Origin: Sinomonas atrocyanea
GTDB taxonomy: Bacteria > Actinomycetota > Actinomycetes > Actinomycetales > Micrococcaceae
Length of the DNA: 64,000 nt
Assembly: GCF_030811715.1 (NCBI RefSeq)
Contig: NZ_JAUSRH010000007.1
Span: forward strand, 124,001 to 188,000
Reading direction: 5' to 3'
The notes beneath the pieces were generated by a model. It saw only the letters and a list, made by a program, of their open reading frames with translations, was not told the DNA's origin and searched no databases. Shown here in pieces: positions 43,577 to 52,536 of the stretch (its first letter is position 1; each line of letters starts with the position of its first letter). Made by a program: the position numbers and the translations under genes.

Positions 43577-45249
43577 CCGCCCACGCGGCCGCGGTCCAGA
43601 ACCCCGTCCTCGGCCTCCGCCCCGCCGGCGACCGCGCCGTCCTCGTCGAGCTGCGCACCCTCGGCGCCGTCCTGGCGCTGACCTCCAAGCTCGCCGCCGC
43701 CCAGCACGCGGGGGACCTCGAGGTCGTCGACGTGGTCGCCGCCGCGACCACGGTGCTCATCGTCGCCGCCTCCCCCGACGCCGTGGCCCGGGCGGCCGCC
43801 TACGTGCGGGCCCTCCACCTCGAGGACGCCGAGCGCGCGCCCGGCCGGCTCGTGCAGATCGAGACGGTCTACGACGGCGCCGACCTGGAGGAGGCCGCGC
43901 GCCTCACCGGGCTCTCGCCGGAGGCGCTCGTGGCCGCGCACAGCGGGGCCGTGTGGGACGCGGCGTTCGGCGGCTTCGCGCCCGGGTTCGCCTACCTGAC
44001 GCACGACGGCGCCCCGTCCGTCCCGCGGCGCTCCTCGCCGCGCACCGTGGTCCCCGCAGGATCCGTGGCCCTCGCGGGCACGTACTCGGCCGTGTACCCC
44101 GGGGAGTCGCCGGGCGGGTGGCAGCTGATCGGGCGCACCGACGCCGTGATGTGGGACCTCTCCCGCGAGGACCCCGCGCTCGTGGCGCCCGGCGACCGCG
44201 TGCAGTTCGTGCCGGTCCGGGCGTCCGCCGCCCTCGCCTCACCCTCGTCCGCCGCCGGCGGGAACGCACCGGAGGCGAGGGCGCGCGCGGAGGCAGGGCT
44301 CGTCGTCGTGCGCCCTGGCCTGCAGACCACGGTGCAGGACGCGGGGCGCCCCGGCCGCGCGGCGCTCGGCGTGAGCCCCGCTGGGGCGCTGGACCGCGGT
44401 GCGCTGCGGCGTGCCAACCGCATGGCCGGCAACACCCCGGATGCGGCCGGGCTCGAGGTGCTCCTCGGCGGGCTCGAGCTGCGCGCCGAGCGGGACCAGG
44501 TGCTCGCCGTGACCGGCGCCCGCGTCCCGCTGCGCATCATCCCGCCCGATGGCGCACAGGGACATGACCCCTCAACGCAGGGACATGACCCCTCACGAGG
44601 GAGGGAGGCGCCGCTGGATGCCCCGTTCGCCCTCCTGGCCGGGGAGACCCTCGCCGTCGGCGCGCCGACCCGCGGGCTGCGCACCTACGTCGCCGTACGC
44701 GGCGGCCTCGAGGCCGAGCGCGTGCTCGGCAGCGCCTCCACCGACACGCTCTCCGGGATCGGCCCCGCCCCGCTCGCGGCCGGGGACGCCCTCGCCGTGG
44801 CCCCGCCCCGCGGCGCGCACGTCGTGGGGCTGCCCGAGGTCCCCCCGCGGCTCCCGGACCCCGCCACGCCCACCGAGCTGCGCGTGCTCCCCGGGCCCCG
44901 GCAGGACTGGTTCACCGACGCGTCAGTGCGGGCCTTCTTCGAGCAGGAATGGACGGTCACGGCGCAGTCGAACCGCGTGGGCGTCCGGCTCGACGGCGCC
45001 CCGCTCGAGCGCGCCCGCGACGGCGAGCTCACGAGCGAGGGCACCGCGCGCGGCGCCATCCAGGTCCCCGCGAGCGGCCTGCCCGTCCTGTTCCTGGCCG
45101 ACGCCCCGGTGACCGGCGGGTACCCGGTGATCGGCGTCGTCGTCAGCGCCGACCTCGACCTCGCGGCCCAGCTTCCCCCCGGCGCAATGGTGCGCTTCGT
45201 CCGCCAGCCCGGCGCCCCCACGACCCCAGAAGGAAATGCCCATGCTTAA
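43573..45249 (+). CDS. pxpBC: 5-oxoprolinase PxpB-PxpC fusion
   Basis: 558 residues joining PxpB (about 1-225, KipI-like: [39 protein letters not shown]) and PxpC (about 235-558, KipA-like: [17 protein letters not shown] and [11 protein letters not shown]). Usually separate in E. coli and Bacillus. Residues about 328-342 ([15 protein letters not shown]) are an in-frame insertion made of a dispersed 21-bp repeat, placed between two beta strands of PxpC. The ATG overlaps pxpA; the end overlaps the biotin carboxylase start. Confidence 0.93.
   Translation: MTAHAAAVQNPVLGLRPAGDRAVLVELRTLGAVLALTSKLAAAQHAGDLEVVDVVAAATTVLIVAASPDAVARAAAYVRALHLEDAERAPGRLVQIETVYDGADLEEAARLTGLSPEALVAAHSGAVWDAAFGGFAPGFAYLTHDGAPSVPRRSSPRTVVPAGSVALAGTYSAVYPGESPGGWQLIGRTDAVMWDLSREDPALVAPGDRVQFVPVRASAALASPSSAAGGNAPEARARAEAGLVVVRPGLQTTVQDAGRPGRAALGVSPAGALDRGALRRANRMAGNTPDAAGLEVLLGGLELRAERDQVLAVTGARVPLRIIPPDGAQGHDPSTQGHDPSRGREAPLDAPFALLAGETLAVGAPTRGLRTYVAVRGGLEAERVLGSASTDTLSGIGPAPLAAGDALAVAPPRGAHVVGLPEVPPRLPDPATPTELRVLPGPRQDWFTDASVRAFFEQEWTVTAQSNRVGVRLDGAPLERARDGELTSEGTARGAIQVPASGLPVLFLADAPVTGGYPVIGVVVSADLDLAAQLPPGAMVRFVRQPGAPTTPEGNAHA
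44557..44598 (+). repeat. Two copies of a 21-bp repeat inside pxpC
   Basis: Two tandem units containing GGGACATGACCCCTCAA/C with a 21-bp period. The same unit appears six times at 54819-54962 between genes. The insertion adds 14 residues without breaking the frame. Best seen as a dispersed intergenic repeat that has invaded a coding sequence. Confidence 0.8.
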
Positions 45250-46999
45250 GGTCCTCATCGCCAACCGCGGCGAGATCGCCGTCCGGATCGCCCGCGCGTG
45301 CGACGACGCCGGGCTGGCCAGCGTCGCCGTCTACGCCGACCAGGACGCGGACGCCCTGCACGTCGAGGCGTGCACCGAGGCGTACGCGCTCGGCGGCACC
45401 GCACCCGCCGAGACGTACCTCGACATCGAGAAGCTCCTCGCCGTCGCGGAGCGCTCCGGCGCCGACGCCGTGCACCCCGGCTACGGGTTCCTCTCCGAGA
45501 ACGCCGGCTTCGCCCAGGCCGTCCTCGACGCCGGCCTGACCTGGATCGGCCCGTCCCCCGCCACCATCCGGCTCCTGGGGGACAAGGTCAGCGCCCGCGA
45601 GGTCGCCGTGCGCGCCGGTGCGCCGCTGGCCCCGGGCAGCGACGGCCCCGTCGCGAGCGCCGAGGAGGTGCGCGCCTTCGCGGTGGAGCACGGACTCCCG
45701 GTGGCGATCAAGGCCGCGTTCGGCGGCGGCGGCCGCGGCCTCAAGGTCGCCCGCGCGATGGAGGAGATCGAGGAGGCCTTCGACTCGGCGGTCCGCGAGT
45801 CCCGCGCGGCCTTCGGGCGCGAGGAGTGCTTCGTCGAGAAGTTCCTCGACCGGCCCCGGCACGTCGAGGCCCAGGTCCTCGCGGACACGCACGGCAACGT
45901 GATCGTGGTCGGCACCCGCGACTGCTCCCTCCAGCGCCGCCACCAGAAGCTCGTGGAGGAGGCCCCCGCGCCGTTCCTCACCCCCGAGCAGCGCGAGCGC
46001 ATCCACTCCTCGGCGAAGGCGATCTGCCGCGAGGCCGGGTACGTCGGGGCGGGCACGGTCGAGTACCTCCTCGACAGCCAGGGCACCATCAGCTTCCTCG
46101 AGGTCAACACGCGCCTGCAGGTCGAGCACCCCATCACCGAAGAGACCTCGGGGATCGACCTTGTCGCGGCGCAGCTCGCGGTTGCCGACGGCCACGTGCT
46201 GCCCACCCTCGAGGACCCGGAGCCGCGCGGCCACTCGATCGAGTTCCGCATCAACGCCGAGGACCCGGGCCGGGGCTTCCTCCCCGCCCCCGGCACCATC
46301 GAGCGCTTCGCCCCGCCCGCCGGTCCGGGCATCCGCGTGGACGCGGGCGTGCGGGACGGCATCACCGTCCCCGGCCAGTTCGACTCCCTCCTGGCCAAGC
46401 TCGTGGTCACCGGGGCAGACCGGCAGCAGGCGCTGCGCCGGGCCCGCCGCGCGCTGCGCGAGTTCGAGATCCGCGGCCTGCCCACGGTCCTGCCCTTCGA
46501 CCGCGCCGTCGTGGACTCCCCCGCCTTCGCCGCCGAGGACGGCGCGTTCGGCGTCTACACGACGTGGATCGAGTCCGAGTTCGCCGAGGAGCTCGCGGCC
46601 AGCCCCGAGTTCACCGCCCCGACCGCGCACGACTCCGGCCGCCGCACCTTCGCGATCGACCTCGACGGCCGCCGCATGACCCTCGGGCTGCCCGAGTCCC
46701 TGCTCGCCGGGCTCGCGGCCGGCGCCGGCGCTCCCGGCGCCCACCAAACCCGGGACTCCGCGGACGACGCCGCCGCCCCCTCCGCGGCGGACCTCACCGC
46801 CGCGATGGGCGGCACCGTGGTCAAGTGGCTCGTCGAGCCCGGCACCGAGGTCGAGGCCGGGGACGGCGTCGTGGTGCTCGAGGCCATGAAGATGGAGACC
46901 ACCGTGCAGGCCCACCGGGCCGGGACCGTCGGCGAGCGGGCCGCGGCGGCGGGCGACGCCGTCGTGCCCGGGACCGTGCTGACCACGATCGCCGGCTGA
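45242..46999 (+). CDS. Biotin carboxylase with fused biotin carrier domain
   Basis: 585 residues: biotin carboxylase (1-450; [13 protein letters not shown]-grasp [24 protein letters not shown]) plus a C-terminal biotinyl domain with Lys550 in EAMKMET. Architecture of acyl-CoA carboxylase alpha chains. No carboxyltransferase of the usual acyl-CoA type is near; instead it is translationally linked to pxpABC. PxpB/PxpC resemble allophanate hydrolase and biotin-linked enzymes, so a biotin-dependent role in 5-oxoproline opening is conceivable. ATG at 45242 has AGAAGG seven bases upstream; ATG 45236 has poor spacing. Confidence 0.9.
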   Translation: MLKVLIANRGEIAVRIARACDDAGLASVAVYADQDADALHVEACTEAYALGGTAPAETYLDIEKLLAVAERSGADAVHPGYGFLSENAGFAQAVLDAGLTWIGPSPATIRLLGDKVSAREVAVRAGAPLAPGSDGPVASAEEVRAFAVEHGLPVAIKAAFGGGGRGLKVARAMEEIEEAFDSAVRESRAAFGREECFVEKFLDRPRHVEAQVLADTHGNVIVVGTRDCSLQRRHQKLVEEAPAPFLTPEQRERIHSSAKAICREAGYVGAGTVEYLLDSQGTISFLEVNTRLQVEHPITEETSGIDLVAAQLAVADGHVLPTLEDPEPRGHSIEFRINAEDPGRGFLPAPGTIERFAPPAGPGIRVDAGVRDGITVPGQFDSLLAKLVVTGADRQQALRRARRALREFEIRGLPTVLPFDRAVVDSPAFAAEDGAFGVYTTWIESEFAEELAASPEFTAPTAHDSGRRTFAIDLDGRRMTLGLPESLLAGLAAGAGAPGAHQTRDSADDAAAPSAADLTAAMGGTVVKWLVEPGTEVEAGDGVVVLEAMKMETTVQAHRAGTVGERAAAAGDAVVPGTVLTTIAG

Positions 47000-47035
47000 G
47001 CGCAACGCCCCCTCGGGCGCCGATAGGCTGGCAGC

Positions 47036-47713
47036 ATGACGTCCGAGGGGGTCCTGACGAGCCTGCGCCGCGCCGCGGGGAACACGAAGCACGCCGAGAC
47101 GAGCTCGTGGGTCGCCGCGCAGCTGCGGCAGGCGATCGCCGATGGCCGCCTCGCCCCCGGCGCCAAGCTCGCCGAGGAGGAGCTGCGGGAGGCCCTCGGG
47201 GTCTCCCGCAACACCCTGCGCGAGGCGTTCGCGACGCTGACCACCGAGCGGGTCGTGACGCGCATCCCGAACCGGGGCGTCTTCGTCTCGCATCCCACGG
47301 CGGAGGACATCCGCGAGATCTACCGGGTGCGGCGGCTCGTCGAGCCGGGGGCGCTGCTGTGGTCTCCGGCGCAGCCCACGGACGGGCTGGCCGGCGTCGT
47401 CCGCGCCGCCCGGGCCGCGGCGGCGGCCGGCGACGTGGCCGCGATGGCGGGCGCGAACCAGGAGTTCCACCGCGGCATCGTCGCCAGGGCCGGCAGCGAG
47501 CGGCTCAGCGCGCTCATGGAGCAGGTCCTCGCCGAGATGCGCCTCGTGTTCGCCACGATGGGCGCCGACCCGCGCTTCCACGAGCCGTACGTCGAGGAGA
47601 ACGCCAGGATCCTCGCCCTCCTCGAGGCGGGCCGGAACGCGGAGGCGGCCGAGGCCATGGCCCGCTACCTCGACCGTGCGGAGCACCAGCTCCTCGACGC
47701 GGTCGGCGGCTGA
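47036..47713 (+). CDS. GntR-family (FCD) regulator of the 5-oxoproline regulon
   Basis: 225 residues. Winged helix at about 22-85 (WVAAQLRQAIADGRLAPGAKLAEEELREALGVSRNTLREAFATL) and an FCD domain with metal-ligand His in NQEFHRGIVARAG and a C-terminal AEHQLLDAV. TAGGCT six bases before the ATG suggests a leaderless transcript. It sits between the pxp genes and the DUF969/DUF979 operon, whose promoters share GATTGTTGAACAATC-like sites; it is the natural reader. Confidence 0.9.
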   Translation: MTSEGVLTSLRRAAGNTKHAETSSWVAAQLRQAIADGRLAPGAKLAEEELREALGVSRNTLREAFATLTTERVVTRIPNRGVFVSHPTAEDIREIYRVRRLVEPGALLWSPAQPTDGLAGVVRAARAAAAAGDVAAMAGANQEFHRGIVARAGSERLSALMEQVLAEMRLVFATMGADPRFHEPYVEENARILALLEAGRNAEAAEAMARYLDRAEHQLLDAVGG

Positions 47714-47760
47714 CGGAGCCCGCACGGCCGCCGTCTCCCCGCCGGAGGGGATCACCCACA

Positions 47761-47799
47761 GATTGTTCAACAAACCCCTTGCTTGATTGTTGAACAACC
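47761..47799. promoter_or_regulatory. Two GntR operators before the DUF969 operon
   Basis: GATTGTTCAACAAAC (47761-47775) and GATTGTTGAACAACC (47785-47799), ten bp apart (24-bp centre spacing), variants of the perfect palindrome at 42756. They lie just upstream of a GATATGCTCT stretch that can serve as a -10 region. Confidence 0.75.
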
Positions 47800-47886
47800 C
47801 GATATGCTCTAGCTCACAGCGCCGTCGGCGCGCACTCATCGGGGCCCTGTCGCAGGGCTCGTGCACCCCCACCGGAACGGACCACC

Positions 47887-48624
47887 ATGCTTGTACTCAT
47901 CGGGGTACTCCTGGTCATCGTTGGCTTTGCCATCCGACTGAACCCCCTCGTCGTCGTCACCGTGTCGGGCATCGTCACGGCGCTGCTCGGCGGCCTCAAC
48001 CCCCTCCAGATCCTCGAGGCCTTCGGCTCCGGATTCGCCAGCAGCCGCTCGGTGACGATCTTCGCGGCAGTGCTGCCCGTGATCGGCATCATCGAGTACT
48101 CCGGCCTCCAGGAGCAGGCCAAGAATCTCATCGGCAAGCTCGCCAAGCTCACCGCGGGCCGCGTGCTCCTCGCCTACCTCGCGATCCGCCAGCTCACCGC
48201 CGCGGTGGGCCTGACCACCGTGGGCGGCCACGCGCAGACCGTCCGCCCGCTCGTGTTCCCCATGGCCGAGGGCGCGGCGATGCGCCGCTACGGGCATGTG
48301 CCGGAGAAGGTCAAGGAGAAGATCAAGGGCCACTCGGCCGCCGCGGACAACGTGGGCGTGTTCTTCGGCGAGGACGTCTTCGTGGCCGTCGGCTCGATCC
48401 TCCTCATCACCACCTTCGTGGACACCACCTACCACCTGCACCTCGAGCCGCTCCAGCTCGCCCTCTGGGCCATCCCGACGGCGATCGCGGCCTTCCTCAT
48501 CCACGGCTTCCGGCTGCTGCGCCTCGACCGGGCGCTCGACCGCGAGTACGCCGGCGCCACCCGCGACGACGCGGACAGCACCGCGGCCGTCGACGCCACC
48601 ACCGAGCTGGGAGATGCCAAGTGA
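47887..48624 (+). CDS. DUF969 membrane protein (probable transporter subunit)
   Basis: 245 residues, about six hydrophobic segments: VLIGVLLVIVGFAIRLNPLVVVTVSGIVTALLGG, then VTIFAAVLPVIGIIEYSGLQEQA and LAYLAIRQLTAAVGLTTVGGHAQTVRPLV, typical DUF969. It is almost always paired with DUF979, as here (GTGA overlap). In Firmicutes the pair often sits beside pyroglutamyl-peptidase, which with the operators here suggests 5-oxoproline uptake. The last 30 residues are acidic. Confidence 0.87.
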   Translation: MLVLIGVLLVIVGFAIRLNPLVVVTVSGIVTALLGGLNPLQILEAFGSGFASSRSVTIFAAVLPVIGIIEYSGLQEQAKNLIGKLAKLTAGRVLLAYLAIRQLTAAVGLTTVGGHAQTVRPLVFPMAEGAAMRRYGHVPEKVKEKIKGHSAAADNVGVFFGEDVFVAVGSILLITTFVDTTYHLHLEPLQLALWAIPTAIAAFLIHGFRLLRLDRALDREYAGATRDDADSTAAVDATTELGDAK

Positions 48625-49589
48625 TCAACGTCGAAGCCGTCTACTGGCTCATCGGGGCCCTCTTCATCGCCTGGGCCTCGCTGATCGCCCGCGACGAGAA
48701 CCACCCGCACCGCGTGGGCGCGTCCTCCTTCTGGGGCCTTCTCGGCCTCTGCTTCTTCTACGGCACCTGGGTGTCCGCCGGGACCGCCCCCGCGTGGGTC
48801 CTCGGCGTCGCGGTCCTGGTCCTCGTGGCCCTCGCCGCCACCGGCCGCCTCAAGCACGGCCAGACCAGGACCTCCACCCCGGAGGAGAGGGTGCAGTACG
48901 CCGCGAAGTTCGGCAACCGGCTCTTCGTCCCGGCCCTCGCCATCCCGGTCGTGACCGTGGTCCTCGTCCTCCTGGCGCCCGTCCTGACCATCGGCAAGAC
49001 CCCCATCCTGGATCCCAAGAACACGACCCTCGTGGCCCTGGCCATCGGCGCGATCGTGGCGGCCGTCCTCGCCGTCGTGCTCCTGAAGCCGAAGAACAAG
49101 CTGAACCCGATCATCGAGAGCCGCCGCATCCTCGAGTCGATCGGCTGGGCCGCGCTCCTGCCGCAGATGCTCTCCACCCTCGGCATCCTCTTCACGAAGG
49201 CCGGCGTCGGCACCGCCGTCGGCACGCTCACCACGGCCGTGATGCCCAAGGGCTCGCTCATCGCCGGCGTGATCGTCTACTGCCTGGGCATGTTCATCTT
49301 CACCATCCTCATGGGCAACGGCTTCGCGGCGTTCCCGATCATGACGGCTGCGATCGGCTGGCCGGTCCTCGTCCAGCAGTTCCACGGCAACCCGGCCATC
49401 GTGTTCGCGATCGGCATGCTCGCGGGCTTCTGCGGAACCCTGTGCACCCCGATGGCCGCGAACTTCAACCTCGTCCCGTCCGCGCTGCTCGAGATGAAGA
49501 ACAAGTACGGCGTGATCACCGCTCAGGTCGGGACCGCGATCCCGCTGCTCGTGGTCAACACCGCCCTCATGTACTTCCTCGCGTTCTAG
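48621..49589 (+). CDS. DUF979 membrane protein (probable transporter subunit)
   Basis: 322 residues with nine to ten membrane segments: VEAVYWLIGALFIAWASLIARD at the start, GWAALLPQMLSTLGILFTKAGVGTAVG and LMGNGFAAFPIMTAAIGWPVL further on. GTG start overlaps the DUF969 stop. With DUF969 it would form a two-subunit permease; the substrate 5-oxoproline is proposed from regulon membership. Not characterised biochemically as far as I know. Confidence 0.87.
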   Translation: MINVEAVYWLIGALFIAWASLIARDENHPHRVGASSFWGLLGLCFFYGTWVSAGTAPAWVLGVAVLVLVALAATGRLKHGQTRTSTPEERVQYAAKFGNRLFVPALAIPVVTVVLVLLAPVLTIGKTPILDPKNTTLVALAIGAIVAAVLAVVLLKPKNKLNPIIESRRILESIGWAALLPQMLSTLGILFTKAGVGTAVGTLTTAVMPKGSLIAGVIVYCLGMFIFTILMGNGFAAFPIMTAAIGWPVLVQQFHGNPAIVFAIGMLAGFCGTLCTPMAANFNLVPSALLEMKNKYGVITAQVGTAIPLLVVNTALMYFLAF

Positions 49590-49609
49590 GCGCACCAAGA
49601 AAGGACCCC

Positions 49610-50692
49610 ATGGACCACGAGCCCTTCCCCGCAGCCCCGTTCCCCGACGCCGCACGGCGGTGCGCCGAGATCGTCCTGGACAACCTCGGCCGCCCCTACC
49701 CGTATGCGGCGCACCATGTGCGGCGCTCCGCCGAGGACACGGCCATGCCGCACGAGCTGCACCCCGCGTTCGGCACGTCCTTCGACTGGCACTCGTGCGT
49801 GCACATGCACTGGCTCGGGGTCAGCGTGCTGGACTCCGGCGCCCTGCCGGAGGAGGCCGCCGCCGAGCTCCGCGCGGCCCTCGGCGAGAACCTCACCGCG
49901 GAGAAGCTCGCCGTCGAGGCCGCCTACCTGGCCGCCAACCCCTCGTGGGAGCGGCCGTACGGGTGGGCCTGGCTCGTGCGCCTCGCCGCGGCCTGCTCCG
50001 GCTCGGACGACGCCGGCCTGCGCGCCTGGGGCGAGAACCTCGCCGGCTGCGTCGACACGGTCGCGGGCCTGGCCACCGCCTGGCTCGGCACCGCCGAGTA
50101 CCCCGTCCGGCACGGCCTCCACACCAACTCCGCGTTCGGGCTGGCCTGGATGGTCGACGCGTTCCGGGCCCTGGGCCGCACCGGCGCGGCCCGGGCCTGC
50201 GAGGCGGCCGCCCGCCGCTGGTTCGCCGACGACGCCGGCTGGGCCACCGAGTGGGAGCTGTCCGGCCAGGACTTCCTCTCCGCCGGGCTGTCCGAGGCGG
50301 ACCTCATGGCCCGCGTCCTGGCCCCCGAGGAGTTCGCCGCCTGGCTGGGCTGGTTCCTCCCGGACCTCGCCACGGGCTCGCGCATGCTCGCGCCCGTCGG
50401 CGTCGCCGACGAGACCGACGGCTACATGGTCCACCTGCACGGCCTGAACCTCAGCCGCGCGGGGCAGCTCGCCCGCATCGTCGCGGCCCTCCGCACCGCG
50501 CACGACGCCGCCGGCTCGCCGTCCGCGGCAGGCTCGCCCGAGCCGGTGCTCGCAGCAGCCGTGCAGCCCCTCTTCGCCGCCGGGCTCAGGGGGCTGGACA
50601 GCGGGGACTTCATGTCCACCCACTGGCTCGCGAGCTTCGCGTGGGACGCGGCCGAGTCGATCGAAGTGCTCGGGGAGCACGAGCCGGCCTGA
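49610..50692 (+). CDS. DUF2891 protein
   Basis: 360 residues, soluble. Family marks: RCAEIVLDNLGRPYPYAAHHV, HPAFGTSFDWHSCVHMHWLG, NPSWERPYGWAWLVRLA, and DFMSTHWLASFA. The many conserved His and Trp in an alpha/alpha-like layout suggest a hydrolase or lyase fold, but no reaction is established. It follows DUF979 by 20 bp with AAGGAC before the ATG. In this place other genomes encode pyroglutamyl-peptidase, so a role in releasing or handling 5-oxoproline is plausible. Followed by a strong hairpin. Confidence 0.87.
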   Translation: MDHEPFPAAPFPDAARRCAEIVLDNLGRPYPYAAHHVRRSAEDTAMPHELHPAFGTSFDWHSCVHMHWLGVSVLDSGALPEEAAAELRAALGENLTAEKLAVEAAYLAANPSWERPYGWAWLVRLAAACSGSDDAGLRAWGENLAGCVDTVAGLATAWLGTAEYPVRHGLHTNSAFGLAWMVDAFRALGRTGAARACEAAARRWFADDAGWATEWELSGQDFLSAGLSEADLMARVLAPEEFAAWLGWFLPDLATGSRMLAPVGVADETDGYMVHLHGLNLSRAGQLARIVAALRTAHDAAGSPSAAGSPEPVLAAAVQPLFAAGLRGLDSGDFMSTHWLASFAWDAAESIEVLGEHEPA

Positions 50693-50706
50693 CCGCCCTC
50701 GCGGTG

Positions 50707-50731
50707 CCGGGCGCCGCTCAGCGGCGCCCGG
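50707..50731 (+). terminator. Perfect 11-bp hairpin after the DUF2891 gene
   Basis: CCGGGCGCCGC (50707-50717), loop TCA, GCGGCGCCCGG (50721-50731), starting 14 bp after the stop codon. The next gene's -10 box begins only 4 bp later, so termination and initiation are packed together. Confidence 0.75.
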
Positions 50732-50746
50732 CCGTAGGATGCGAGC

Positions 50747-51991
50747 GTGAGCGGGCCCGAGACGAACGGCTGGCAGGCCCCGCCGCCCGCGCACCGTCGG
50801 CCCAAGGACATGGTGCGCGTGCTGGGCGTGCCGAACTTCGCGCTGTTCTGGACCGGGCAGCTCGTCTCGGGCACCGGGACATGGATGCAGACGGTGGCCA
50901 TGGCCTGGCTCGTGCTGCAGATCAGCCACTCCCCCGGCATCCTCGGCACCGTGACCATGCTGCAGTTCCTGCCGATGATGCTCTTCACGCTCCCGGCCGG
51001 CGTCCTGGCCGACAGGGTGCCGAAACGCCGCCTGCTCCTGGCAACGCAGGGCCTCGCGGCGCTGCAGGCGGTGGTGCTGGGCGCCCTGACACTGGTCGGG
51101 ACGCCGCAGGTGGGGGTGCTTGCGGTGATGGCGTTCGTCCTCGGGCTCTCCAACGCGTTCAACAACCCGACCCAGCAGGCGTTCCTGCCCGAGCTCGTGG
51201 GCCGCTCCCTGCTGCCCGACGCGGTCACGATGAACAGCATCCAGTTCAACGGCACCCGCATGGTCGGGTCCGCTCTGGGCGGCCTCGTGCTCGCGCAGTC
51301 CTCGGCCGCCGCAGTGTTCCTCCTCAACGCCGCGAGCTTCCTGGCCTCCCTCTCCGCGCTCCTGCTCCTGCGCGGCTCCGCGCTGCATCCGCCGGCGGGA
51401 GAGCGTCCCGGCCGCCGGGCCCTGCGGGAGGGGCTCGCCTACACGTTCCGCACCCCGGCGGTGCTGTTCGTCCTCGCGTCGCTGGCCGTGGTGGGCACCT
51501 TCGGGTTCAACTGGCCCGTGGCCGGCCCGCTCATCGCCCAGGATCTCCTCGGGGTGGGCGCGGACGGCTTCGGCGCGCTCATGGGCGCGTTCGGGGCCGG
51601 CTCGCTGCTGGCCGGAGCCGGGCTGATCGTCCTGGGGGTGGGCGGACGACGCCGCATGGTCGCCGCGGCGGCCGTCCTCGCCGTCGTGCTCGTGGCCCTG
51701 GGGGTCTCCCGTTCGTACCCGGTGAGCCTGGCGCTCATGGTCCTCGCGGGGATCAGCGGCACCGTCTACACGACCACCGCGAACAGCACGCTGCAGCGCG
51801 AGGTGCCCGACCGGCTGCGCGGGCGGGTCATGAGCCTGTTCGTGCTGCTCATGGCCGGCAGTACCCCGATCGGTGCCACGCTGCTGGGCTGGGGAGCGGA
51901 CGCGTTCGGCATCGCGGCGACGATCGTCGGCTTCGGAACCGTCACGGCGGCCGGGCTCCTCGCGCTCGTCGTCCGCCGCCGGCCCGCGTGA
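50747..51991 (+). CDS. MFS exporter (EntS/DHA3-like)
   Basis: 414 residues, 12 spans, DHA3-type: NFALFWTGQLVSGTGTWMQTVAMAWLVLQ, LPAGVLADRVPKRRLLL and NSTLQREVPDRLRGRVMSLF. Members export siderophores, macrolides or other small molecules. The GTG start lies six bases after TAGGAT with no ribosome site, so probably leaderless. No biosynthetic genes are adjacent, so the cargo is unknown. Confidence 0.87.
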   Translation: MSGPETNGWQAPPPAHRRPKDMVRVLGVPNFALFWTGQLVSGTGTWMQTVAMAWLVLQISHSPGILGTVTMLQFLPMMLFTLPAGVLADRVPKRRLLLATQGLAALQAVVLGALTLVGTPQVGVLAVMAFVLGLSNAFNNPTQQAFLPELVGRSLLPDAVTMNSIQFNGTRMVGSALGGLVLAQSSAAAVFLLNAASFLASLSALLLLRGSALHPPAGERPGRRALREGLAYTFRTPAVLFVLASLAVVGTFGFNWPVAGPLIAQDLLGVGADGFGALMGAFGAGSLLAGAGLIVLGVGGRRRMVAAAAVLAVVLVALGVSRSYPVSLALMVLAGISGTVYTTTANSTLQREVPDRLRGRVMSLFVLLMAGSTPIGATLLGWGADAFGIAATIVGFGTVTAAGLLALVVRRRPA

Positions 51992-52041
51992 ACCCGCCGG
52001 CGCCGATGTTCGTTGTCCCCCGTGGGAGAGGGAGGACGAGA

Positions 52042-52527
52042 ATGGGACTCGACGGCATCGAGGTCACCATGCTGGACGGGCGCACCACGACGTTCGGCGA
52101 GTGGGCGGGCAGGGTCCGGCTCGTGGTCAACGTGGCGAGCCGGTGCGGGCTCGCCCCGCAGTACGAGCAGCTCGAGGAGCTCCAGCGGCGGTACGCCGGG
52201 CGCGGCTTCACGGTGCTCGGCGTCCCCAGCAACCAGTTCCTGCAGGAGTACCGGGACGCGGACAAGATCGCCGCGTACTGCTCCGGCACATGGGGCGTGA
52301 CCTTCCCGATGCTGGCCAAGGCGTGGGTGAACGGCCGCGGCCAGCACCCGCTCTACCGCGAGCTGACCAAGGCCCCGGACGCCGCAGGCCGCGCCGGCCG
52401 CGTGCAGTGGAACTTCGAGAAGTTCCTCGTGCTGCCCGACGGCGCGGTGCACCGTTTCCGCCCGCAGACCCGGCCGGACGACCCGGCGATCGTGGCCCTC
52501 ATCGAGGATGCGCTCGCCGCGGCCTGA
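52042..52527 (+). CDS. Glutathione peroxidase-like thiol peroxidase
   Basis: 161 residues with the Cys type of GPx active site: peroxidatic Cys35 in NVASRCG, Gln in VPSNQF and Trp/Asn in WNFEKF, the catalytic tetrad. In organisms with mycothiol rather than glutathione such enzymes use thioredoxin or mycoredoxin. The usual FPxxKxxVNG is partly changed (FPMLAKAWVNG). GGGAGGA precedes the ATG at 52042. Confidence 0.9.
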   Translation: MGLDGIEVTMLDGRTTTFGEWAGRVRLVVNVASRCGLAPQYEQLEELQRRYAGRGFTVLGVPSNQFLQEYRDADKIAAYCSGTWGVTFPMLAKAWVNGRGQHPLYRELTKAPDAAGRAGRVQWNFEKFLVLPDGAVHRFRPQTRPDDPAIVALIEDALAAA

Positions 52528-52536
52528 CTGAGCACA

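Noticed and set aside
45143-47872. 909-codon open frame on the minus strand
   Set aside because: Antisense to the biotin carboxylase and GntR genes, which have clear domain motifs; shadow frame.
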